A stretch of 64,000 nt of DNA from Wandonia haliotis (GTDB lineage Bacteria; Bacteroidota; Bacteroidia; Flavobacteriales_D; Crocinitomicaceae): positions 62,001 through 126,000 of the forward strand of contig NZ_BAAAFH010000022.1 in NCBI RefSeq assembly GCF_039523435.1, in the 5' to 3' direction. Under the pieces are notes generated by a model. The model was not told the origin of the DNA. It did not search any database and saw only the letters and a list, made by a program, of their open reading frames with translations. Shown here piece after piece: positions 44,041-51,356 of this stretch. The first letter of the stretch is position 1; each line of letters begins with the position of its first letter. A program made the translations under genes and the position numbers.

Positions 44041-44521
44041 ATAAAACGGTAAATTCCTTCAATTGTTGCTTTATTTTTCTTCTCGCACGGAACAGGTATA
44101 CTTTCACCTGAGAATCAGAAATAGATAACATTTCTCCAATCTCATCGTAGTGATACCCTTCCAGATCACGAAGTAAAAGGATTGATTTCTGGAGCGGTGG
44201 TAAGGTATCTATAACCATATCCACAATCTCTTTCATCTCAAACCTGCTCTCCGTTTCCTGCGAGCGTTCAGGAAGATTATCACCGTACAAATCCATTCTT
44301 GCCTTCTTCTTGGCGAAGTTTATCAATGCATTATGTGCCGTAGTGTACAACCATGTTTTGGCTTTCTCTACTTCAACATTTTTACGATGATTCCAAAGTC
44401 GTTCAAAAACATCCTGCACAATATCACTTGCGTCTTCCGAATTTTGAAGACACTTCAATACATACCCGAAAAGTCTTCCGGAATACATATCCACCGTTTT
44501 ATTGTACTCTTTTCTTGTCAA
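44012..44521 (-). CDS. ECF RNA polymerase sigma factor
   Basis: A 169-residue sigma-70 family ECF factor with only regions 2 and 4. Region 2 includes YVLKCLQNSEDASDIVQDVF and RLWNHRKNVEVEKAKTWLYT; region 4 includes LPPLQKSILLLRDLEGYHYD and EIGEMLSISDSQVKVYLFRA. It directs RNA polymerase to a private set of promoters and is normally held by a membrane anti-sigma factor, here the overlapping downstream gene. It diverges from the acyl-CoA synthetase gene across 199 bases. Confidence 0.93.
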   Translation of the reverse strand: MTRKEYNKTVDMYSGRLFGYVLKCLQNSEDASDIVQDVFERLWNHRKNVEVEKAKTWLYTTAHNALINFAKKKARMDLYGDNLPERSQETESRFEMKEIVDMVIDTLPPLQKSILLLRDLEGYHYDEIGEMLSISDSQVKVYLFRARRKIKQQLKEFTVLYDVSEQGKY

Positions 44522-44560
44522 CTTCTTCCTGTTACAACCCTAAAACAATTTAACCCGTCC

Positions 44561-44593
44561 TAAAGTTACACCCCTAGATATATTTTTATACAA
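44561..44593 (-). promoter_or_regulatory. Possible promoter of the sigma operon (TTG-N22-TAACTTTA)
   Basis: On the minus strand TTG (44593-44591) is followed after 22 bases by TAACTTTA (44568-44561), one mismatch from TAnnTTTG, 39 bases before the sigma start. ACCCCT and AGGGGT, 6-bp inverted copies, flank the region. Confidence 0.4.
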
Positions 44594-44720
44594 TTTCTTA
44601 CAAAATACAACATTTACAGTACATTAAGGGGTAAAACTTTTTTATTTTTTTTTGAAATATCCTTTACAAAAGGGCTCCTGAGCGTATTTTTTACTAAATT
44701 AAGGGCAAAACTTTGCTATT

Positions 44721-46490
44721 ATGGAAGAACCAAAAAGACTTTTTGATATCCCCTACTATCAATTACAGAAATATCCGAAGAGTGATGCTTTCACAATGAA
44801 AATTGACGGCAAGTGGATTCCCACATCTATTCAGGATTTTATTGACAGATCCAGACGTATCTCGCGTGCTCTGATTGCATTAGGGGTTCAGGCCGGAGAC
44901 AGAGTCGCATTGGTTTCTCCCAATCGGGTTGAATGGAATTTGCTGGATATTGCTATCCAACAGGTCGGAGCAATTAATGTTCCTATTTATCCCAATATCT
45001 CAACAGCTGATTATAAATTCATTTTTTCTAACGCAGAAATAAAGGTTTGTTTCGTAGGTAATCAGGAAATTGCTGATAAAATTAATCCTCTACAGGAAGA
45101 ACTTGGTTTTCTGAAGCATATTTATTCTTTTGATTTAATCAGTTCTAACCCTAATCTTTCCGAATTGGAAAAACTAGCTGATTCGGTAGCCGATGAAGAA
45201 GTTCAAAAAAGAATGGACGTCATTGAATACGAAGATCTGGCTACTATGATTTATACCTCCGGAACTACAGGACAACCAAAAGGAGTTATGCTTTCACATA
45301 GGAATATTCTATCGAATGTTGAAGGATGTATTCCGCGGATTCCGGCAGATGCTGATTGCAGAGCACTCACCTTTCTTCCGGCATGTCATGTATACGAGCG
45401 GATGCTTCATTACTTATATATGTACATTGGTGCTTCTATCTATTATGCAGAATCTCTGGATACCATAGGAGATAATATACGGGAGGTTCAACCGCATATA
45501 TTTACAGCTGTACCAAGGCTGATTGAAAAAGTATATGATAAAATTATAGCTAAAGGAGAAGAATTAACGGGAATCAAAAGAAAACTATTTTTCTGGGCGG
45601 TTGAAGTGGCTGAAGAATTTGAACTGGAAGGAAAGTCTTTCTGGTATTCTATTAAATTATGGTTAGCCCGAAAATTAATTTTCAAAAAATGGCAGGAAGC
45701 ATTAGGTGGAAATGTACATGCAATAGCTTCGGGGAGTGCCGCTCTGCAACCCCGATTGGCTCGAATATTTCACGCTGCACAAATTCCCATTCTGGAAGGT
45801 TACGGATTGACAGAGACATCTCCTGTTGTAAGTGTAAACTGTCTGCAACGAGGAGTTATGTTTGGTACCGTAGGACCTCTTTTGCATAATGTTGAAGTTA
45901 AAATTGCGGATGACGGAGAAATTCTTGTGAAAGCCCCAAGTGTTATGATGGGATATTACAAAAATGAGGAAAAAACCCGTGAAGCAATTGATCCGGATGG
46001 TTGGTTCCATACAGGAGATATTGGTGAAATGGTGAATAATAAGTTTCTTAAGATTACCGATCGTAAAAAAGAAATTTTCAAAACTTCCGGTGGTAAGTAT
46101 ATCGCTCCTCAGGTTATGGAAAATAAGTTTAAAGCCTCGCGATTTATCGAACAGATTATGGTGATCGGTGAAAACAGAAAACACCCTGCTGCTCTTGTTG
46201 TACCTTCCTATGATTTTGTCCGGGAATGGGCAAGAAGGAAAAACATTCAGGTTGGTGCTACCAACGAAGAATTGATTCAATCGCCGGAGGTTATAGAACG
46301 GATCGATAAAGAAATTGCTCTTTTCAACACAGATTTTGGTCGTTTTGAACAAATCAAAAAGTTTGAATTACTTCCGATGGAGATGACGGTAGAAACAGGA
46401 GAATTAACTCCTACTCTTAAATTCAAACGAAAAGCAATACTGGAAAAATATGCACACCTTGTAGATAAAATCTACGCTGAACAGCATTAA
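44721..46490 (+). CDS. Long-chain-fatty-acid-CoA ligase (AMP-forming)
   Basis: A 589-residue adenylate-forming enzyme. The P-loop-like motif is MIYTSGTTGQPKGVMLSHRN; GYGLTETSPVVSVN and GWFHTGDIGEM with DRKKEIFKTSGGKYI complete the AMP-binding signatures. It activates fatty acids with ATP and CoA, probably at the inner membrane. The length and the GKYIAPQVMENKFK region fit the long-chain (FAA/ACSL-like) group common in Bacteroidota. It stands alone and ends at a good terminator. Confidence 0.93.
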   Translation: MEEPKRLFDIPYYQLQKYPKSDAFTMKIDGKWIPTSIQDFIDRSRRISRALIALGVQAGDRVALVSPNRVEWNLLDIAIQQVGAINVPIYPNISTADYKFIFSNAEIKVCFVGNQEIADKINPLQEELGFLKHIYSFDLISSNPNLSELEKLADSVADEEVQKRMDVIEYEDLATMIYTSGTTGQPKGVMLSHRNILSNVEGCIPRIPADADCRALTFLPACHVYERMLHYLYMYIGASIYYAESLDTIGDNIREVQPHIFTAVPRLIEKVYDKIIAKGEELTGIKRKLFFWAVEVAEEFELEGKSFWYSIKLWLARKLIFKKWQEALGGNVHAIASGSAALQPRLARIFHAAQIPILEGYGLTETSPVVSVNCLQRGVMFGTVGPLLHNVEVKIADDGEILVKAPSVMMGYYKNEEKTREAIDPDGWFHTGDIGEMVNNKFLKITDRKKEIFKTSGGKYIAPQVMENKFKASRFIEQIMVIGENRKHPAALVVPSYDFVREWARRKNIQVGATNEELIQSPEVIERIDKEIALFNTDFGRFEQIKKFELLPMEMTVETGELTPTLKFKRKAILEKYAHLVDKIYAEQH

Positions 46491-46500
46491 ATAAAAAACG

Positions 46501-46532
46501 AAAACGGGTTAACAATGTTAATCCGTTTTTTT
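46501..46532 (+). terminator. Terminator of the acyl-CoA ligase gene
   Basis: 13-bp stem AAAACGGGTTAAC (46501-46513) / GTTAATCCGTTTT (46517-46529) with one G-U pair, loop AAT and a T tract to 46532. Confidence 0.88.
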
Positions 46533-46589
46533 ATGATCGTTCTTAACTAAAAGAAAACAATTAGTAGCTGTAATATATCTGCTTTACCA

Positions 46590-49500
46590 TTAAGGAACCA
46601 CTACTTTATAGCTCACCCCTTGTTTGGTATCATAAATAAAAAATAAACCTGGTATCGCTAATGGTACTTCATTTGTATTGGCGTATTCTCCAACCAATTT
46701 ACCTTCCAGAGAGTATACTGTAAAATCCGATGCTACTTCAAACAAGGCTACTCCTAACAATTCATCATACATTAATCCGTTTGTCTCAACAAGAGCCGAT
46801 ACGATCCCCTTATTGTAAGCTGTTCCGTCATAATCCTTCGAACGTAGTTTGTAATAATTGATCCCGTTAGACGGACGTTTATGTATATAACTGTACTTAT
46901 TTCGTTGTGAAGAAGTTCCCGCTCCGCCAATTTCAGCTATTTCCTGAAACTGATACCCGTCCGTCGAATGAAGAATAGTAAACGATTCATTATTGAGTTC
47001 ACTTTCTGTCACCCAGTTTAATTCAACTTCCCGCCCAAAAGATGTCGCGTAGTAATCCACAAGAGATACGGGCAATATTACATCACAGGAAACCGGACAA
47101 ACATAAATATCATCAAAATAATAATTCTCATCATTTGCCTGATTACCAACTATAATCCGGATTTGTAAATTAGAACCTAACGATGCGTCTATACAATCTG
47201 ATTGTGTATAACTGGAGGATGCGCCGCAAATTGTACTAAAAGAAACCCATGTACCTCCATCAATACTGTACTGTGCATCAAAATAATCTCCTCCTGAACC
47301 ACAAGAAGCACACTCTACATTACCTGCTACTCTACTTGAGATAAAAAGTGACAGTTCTGTTATCCCGGAAATATCAATATTCTCAGTTAAAAAGATATTA
47401 TCACTCTCTCCTTCTGCTCCTGAGCAACAGGTTATCCCTTCAATATCATTCACTCTGAACTCACCATCTTCTACTCCCCAATAATTTCCATTTTCAGCTC
47501 CGGGAGCACCTTCTCCATCACAGTTTCCCGCAGTTGTAGTCCATTTTAAATTAGCCGGATTTGCCTCCCCATTTGTATATGACTCAAAATCTTCAAACCA
47601 AACGGGGACAGAGCAATTAGGTAAACCTCCTGCACAGGGTTCTTCCTGAATAATTTCAAATGCAGTTCCCAGTGCACTTCCCTCCAAATAAGGATTAGAA
47701 GATACTACGCGTACCAAATACCCTGTACCACTTGTGATATCTTCAGGAATTGTAATCGAAATGGTTCCGGAATTTGCATCGGAGGTCAATGAACCAATTA
47801 CAATCGGATCAGAAAATCCACCAGAAGCGTCTGACAGTTGAACCGTATATACGTTTGTTACATGAAAGGTTCCTGTAGATGTGTAATTTATAGTACCCGT
47901 AGCACCTGTAACTGTAGCACAATTTACTGTAAATGGTACTGAAGATATTGAGTTTACATCTATTGTATTGGAAGTCGCAAAACAAGTCCATGATAAATCA
48001 TCTATACCAATACGATCACCATTTCCCGGTGTTATGATTTCAATATCGAACGTTCCGGTGATATTAATGCCCGAAATCGTTGTCGTTTGTACCGTTCCGT
48101 CATAAGGAACAGTACCTACATTTATCCCATTTATGGTAATCGTAAGATTTCCGCTTCCGGTAGATCCAAATATTCGTTCTGTTGTTATGGTTAACGAACC
48201 CACCCCGTTCGGAATTCCGGTTGCTGACAACGAACCATTTCTCACTAAAATACATCTTCCATTTATAGATTGATCCGTTCTGGCATCCGTTGCTGTAAAC
48301 TGATACCCGTTATCCCCTGTCCAGATTCTTGTCCCATAACTTGATGCATCGGCAGGTATATTTGAAAAAGTTTCCTCTACACAAGGTGTGCCACTGGCAG
48401 AGCAAGGTTCTTCCTGAATGATTTCAAAAGGAGAACTTACTACATTTCCTTCCACCACAGGATCTGAAGAAACAACCCGAACAAGATATCCTGTACCACT
48501 TACTGTACCTTCAGGAATTGTGACTGAAATGGTTCCTGTATCCGCTGTTGAGGTAAGTGAACCAATATCCGTTGGCGTAGAAAAATCTCCCGTTGCATCA
48601 GATAACTGAACCGTGTACACATTCGTAGCTCCAAACGTACCGGTGGATGTGAAATCTATTGTACCTGATGCTATTGTTGCGGTAGTACAATTTACTGTAA
48701 ATGGCACAGATGAGATAGAGCTTACATCTATTGAATTACCGGGAGTAGCATTTGAATAGCACGTCCAGGATAAATCATCAATTGAAATACGATCTCCGTT
48801 ATTCGGTGTCGAAATCTCAATGTCAAATACACCAGCAATATCAATCCCTGAAAGAGTCGTTGTCTGCGCTGTTGCACTGTAAGGAATTGTTCCGACATTT
48901 ATTCCGTTAATTGTTATAGTAAGGTTTCCATTTCCACCGGCAAATTCTCTTTTGGTAGTTAGTGTCAATGATCCTATTCCGTTAGTAATACCAGAGCCTG
49001 AGAACATCCCATCACGAATGGTTACAGATCTTCCGTTCAGAGTTGTCTGATCTATTCTTGAATCAGTTGTTGTAAACGAATACCCGTTATCACCCACCCA
49101 GGTTCTTGTTAAATACTGGGACACCGTACCTGTACCTGAAATATTCGTAAATGACTCTTCTACACATGGACCACTTGCTGAACAAGGTCCATCCTGAATA
49201 ATTTCAAAAGGAGAACTTACTACATTTCCTTCCACCACAGGATCCGAAGAAACAACCCGAACAAGGTATCCTGTACCACTTGCTGTACCTTCAGGAATTG
49301 TGACTGAAATAGTTCCTGTATTCGCTGTTGAGGTAAGTGAGCCAATATCCGTTGGCGTAGAAAAATCTCCCGTTGCATCAGATAACTGAACCGTGTATAC
49401 ATTCGTAGCTCCAAACGCACCTGTAGATGTAAAGTTTACTGTACCGGATGCTGCTGTCGTGGTAGTACAGTTTACTGTAAATGGTGCAGATGAAATAGAG

Positions 49501-50006
49501 CTTACATCTATCGTATTACCGGGAGTAGCGTTTGAATAGCACGTCCAGGACAAATCATCTATACCGATACGATCTCCATTACCAGGTGTCGTTATCTCAA
49601 TATCGAACGTTCCGGTGATATTAATTCCCGAAAGCGTTGTCGTTTGTACCGTACCGTTATAAGGGATAGTACCTACATTGGTACCATTTATGGTAATCGT
49701 AAGATTTCCACTCCCGCTAGACCCGAATATTCGTTCTGTTGTTATCGTTAATGATCCTATTCCATTTGGAATTCCGGTTGCTGATAATGAACCATTTCTT
49801 ACTAAAATACATCGTCCATTTATAGACTGGTCTGTTCTGGCATCGGTTGCTGTAAACTGATATCCGTCATCTCCTGTCCAGATTCTTGTCCCATAACTCG
49901 ATGCATTGGCAGGAATATTTAAAAAAGTTTCCTCTACACAGTTTCCTTGTCCAAACCCAAAAAAACTAACAAATAAAAAAGCCGCAATGAATGCAAAAAC
50001 TTTCAT
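46590..50006 (-). CDS. Large secreted repeat protein with probable T9SS C-terminal domain
   Basis: A 1,138-residue exported protein (signal peptide MKVFAFIAAFLFVSFFGFGQ). Three modules of about 260 residues follow (from 23, 281 and 542). Each has an A part (CVEETF...DDLSWTC) and a B part (APFTVNC...GTGYLVRVVSS...FEIIQ). Next is an unrelated domain (VWFEDFESYTNG to about 980), then a fibronectin-like segment opening LPVSLVDYYATSF with ELNWVTESELNNESF, typical before T9SS sorting domains, and a short end FTVYSLEGKLVGEYANTNEV resembling a type-A sorting signal. It is likely displayed on the cell surface. No catalytic site is recognised; binding or adhesion is inferred. The frame is open to 50027, but the ATG at 50006 gives the cleanest signal peptide. 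Confidence 0.8.
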   Translation of the reverse strand: MKVFAFIAAFLFVSFFGFGQGNCVEETFLNIPANASSYGTRIWTGDDGYQFTATDARTDQSINGRCILVRNGSLSATGIPNGIGSLTITTERIFGSSGSGNLTITINGTNVGTIPYNGTVQTTTLSGINITGTFDIEITTPGNGDRIGIDDLSWTCYSNATPGNTIDVSSISSAPFTVNCTTTTAASGTVNFTSTGAFGATNVYTVQLSDATGDFSTPTDIGSLTSTANTGTISVTIPEGTASGTGYLVRVVSSDPVVEGNVVSSPFEIIQDGPCSASGPCVEESFTNISGTGTVSQYLTRTWVGDNGYSFTTTDSRIDQTTLNGRSVTIRDGMFSGSGITNGIGSLTLTTKREFAGGNGNLTITINGINVGTIPYSATAQTTTLSGIDIAGVFDIEISTPNNGDRISIDDLSWTCYSNATPGNSIDVSSISSVPFTVNCTTATIASGTIDFTSTGTFGATNVYTVQLSDATGDFSTPTDIGSLTSTADTGTISVTIPEGTVSGTGYLVRVVSSDPVVEGNVVSSPFEIIQEEPCSASGTPCVEETFSNIPADASSYGTRIWTGDNGYQFTATDARTDQSINGRCILVRNGSLSATGIPNGVGSLTITTERIFGSTGSGNLTITINGINVGTVPYDGTVQTTTISGINITGTFDIEIITPGNGDRIGIDDLSWTCFATSNTIDVNSISSVPFTVNCATVTGATGTINYTSTGTFHVTNVYTVQLSDASGGFSDPIVIGSLTSDANSGTISITIPEDITSGTGYLVRVVSSNPYLEGSALGTAFEIIQEEPCAGGLPNCSVPVWFEDFESYTNGEANPANLKWTTTAGNCDGEGAPGAENGNYWGVEDGEFRVNDIEGITCCSGAEGESDNIFLTENIDISGITELSLFISSRVAGNVECASCGSGGDYFDAQYSIDGGTWVSFSTICGASSSYTQSDCIDASLGSNLQIRIIVGNQANDENYYFDDIYVCPVSCDVILPVSLVDYYATSFGREVELNWVTESELNNESFTILHSTDGYQFQEIAEIGGAGTSSQRNKYSYIHKRPSNGINYYKLRSKDYDGTAYNKGIVSALVETNGLMYDELLGVALFEVASDFTVYSLEGKLVGEYANTNEVPLAIPGLFFIYDTKQGVSYKVVVP
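47617..48383 (-). repeat. Surface-protein module 3
   Basis: Third copy of the ~260-residue module. Its A part is near-identical to module 1 (both contain ARTDQSINGRCILVRNGSLS), while its B part is the most diverged of the three. Confidence 0.8.
48384..49166 (-). repeat. Surface-protein module 2
   Basis: Second copy of the module. Its B-part DNA (about 48410-48640) is almost the same as that of module 1 (about 49190-49420), exactly 780 bp apart, while its A part is clearly diverged from both others. Confidence 0.85.
49167..49940 (-). repeat. Surface-protein module 1
   Basis: First copy of the module, directly after the signal peptide; its A part matches module 3 and its B part matches module 2. 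Confidence 0.85.
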
Positions 50007-50221
50007 AACACACATTTTATGATGCACGTTTATCTGAATTTTAATTATTGTGCATCCATAACTAACCGGTAATGGTTTCAGCGAACGCGATTGCGAACCA
50101 TCAAGGAGGACATTACCAATTTTCTGAACAAATTACGGCAAAGAATACTATCAGCGTATTAACCCAACGTTAAACTTGTTCAAATAATTGTTAGACCTAA
50201 ACCAATCCCCTATTAATCAAG

Positions 50222-51352
50222 TTATTGCTGTTTTTTCAAGACACTTGTATACAACGATTCGTACATAGGAAGAATATTTCTGATGGAAAAGTACTCAGCG
50301 CGTTTGAGCGCATTACCGACAAACTTTTTATGATTTTCCTTGTCTTTCAAGATCTCAACGGCATAAGCAGCCATAGCCTCAACATCCCCCACATCAGCGA
50401 GGAATCCGGTTTCTCCATGTATATTAACTTCAGGGATTCCTCCTGTATCAGAAGAGACCACCGGTACACCTGCCGCCATAGCTTCCAATGCCGCCAAACC
50501 AAAGCTTTCTGTTTGCGACGGTAACAGGAACAAATCAGAAATACGGAGCGGTTTATGAGTCACCTGTAATTTTCCTAACATAATTACGCGGTCGCAGGTT
50601 CCTAATTCCCTGCACAACATCTCAACATTATAACGCTCAGGTCCATCTCCCACCAGTAGCAGCTTACTAGGAATCTGATCATTCACTTTTTTAAATATAC
50701 GCACCACATCTTCTACCCTCTTTACTTTTCTGAAATTAGAGATGTGACAAAGAATCGGCTCCTCATCCTTCGCATATTTTCTCCGCATTTCCATATCACG
50801 CGGAATCTGGTATTCATCCGGACAAATAAAATTCGGTATCACTTCAATTTCCCTTGAAGTATTAAAGTGCCGGATAGTATCCTGTTTCAAACTTTCCGAA
50901 ACGGCTGTCACGGCATTTGAATGTTCAATACAAAACCGGATAACCGGAGCAAAAGAAGCGTCTTTTCCCACCAAGGTTATATCTGTACCATGTAAAGTAG
51001 TTATAAACGGGATTTCAATCCCTTCCGATTTCAGAATTTGTTGTGCCATGTAGGCCGCTGACGCATGTGGAATTGCATAATGCACATGCAATAAATCCAG
51101 GTTTTCAAATTTTACCACATCCACCAATTTTGAAGCCAATACAGTTTCATACGGTTGGTATTCAAAAAGCGGATAGTTGCTTACGCTTACTTCGTGGTAA
51201 AATATATTTTCTGTTAACCCATCTAGTCGAACAGGTTGGGAATAGGTTATAAAATGAACCTCATGACCCTTTGCGGCCAAAGCAATCCCCAACTCCGTCC
51301 CCACAACCCCGGAACCTCCGTAAGTCGGGTATAAAACCATTCCTATTTTCAT
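50222..51352 (-). CDS. bshA: N-acetyl-alpha-D-glucosaminyl L-malate synthase BshA
   Basis: A 376-residue family 4 glycosyltransferase beginning MKIGMVLYPTYGGSGVVGTE, the signature of BshA, with LHVHYAIPHASAAYMAQQIL and the nucleotide-sugar site LPSQTESFGLAALEAMAAGV. It makes GlcNAc-malate from UDP-GlcNAc and malate, the first step to bacillithiol, the thiol used by many Bacteroidota in place of glutathione. It starts 4 bases after the glycosidase-hydrolase fusion on the same strand, so both are probably co-transcribed. Other bsh genes are not in the window. Confidence 0.92.
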   Translation of the reverse strand: MKIGMVLYPTYGGSGVVGTELGIALAAKGHEVHFITYSQPVRLDGLTENIFYHEVSVSNYPLFEYQPYETVLASKLVDVVKFENLDLLHVHYAIPHASAAYMAQQILKSEGIEIPFITTLHGTDITLVGKDASFAPVIRFCIEHSNAVTAVSESLKQDTIRHFNTSREIEVIPNFICPDEYQIPRDMEMRRKYAKDEEPILCHISNFRKVKRVEDVVRIFKKVNDQIPSKLLLVGDGPERYNVEMLCRELGTCDRVIMLGKLQVTHKPLRISDLFLLPSQTESFGLAALEAMAAGVPVVSSDTGGIPEVNIHGETGFLADVGDVEAMAAYAVEILKDKENHKKFVGNALKRAEYFSIRNILPMYESLYTSVLKKQQ

Positions 51353-51356
51353 TCTG

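Noticed and set aside
45702..46352. 216-codon opposite-strand reading frame within the acyl-CoA ligase gene
   Set aside because: Phe/Asn/Ser-rich shadow of the ligase codons with no recognisable domain.
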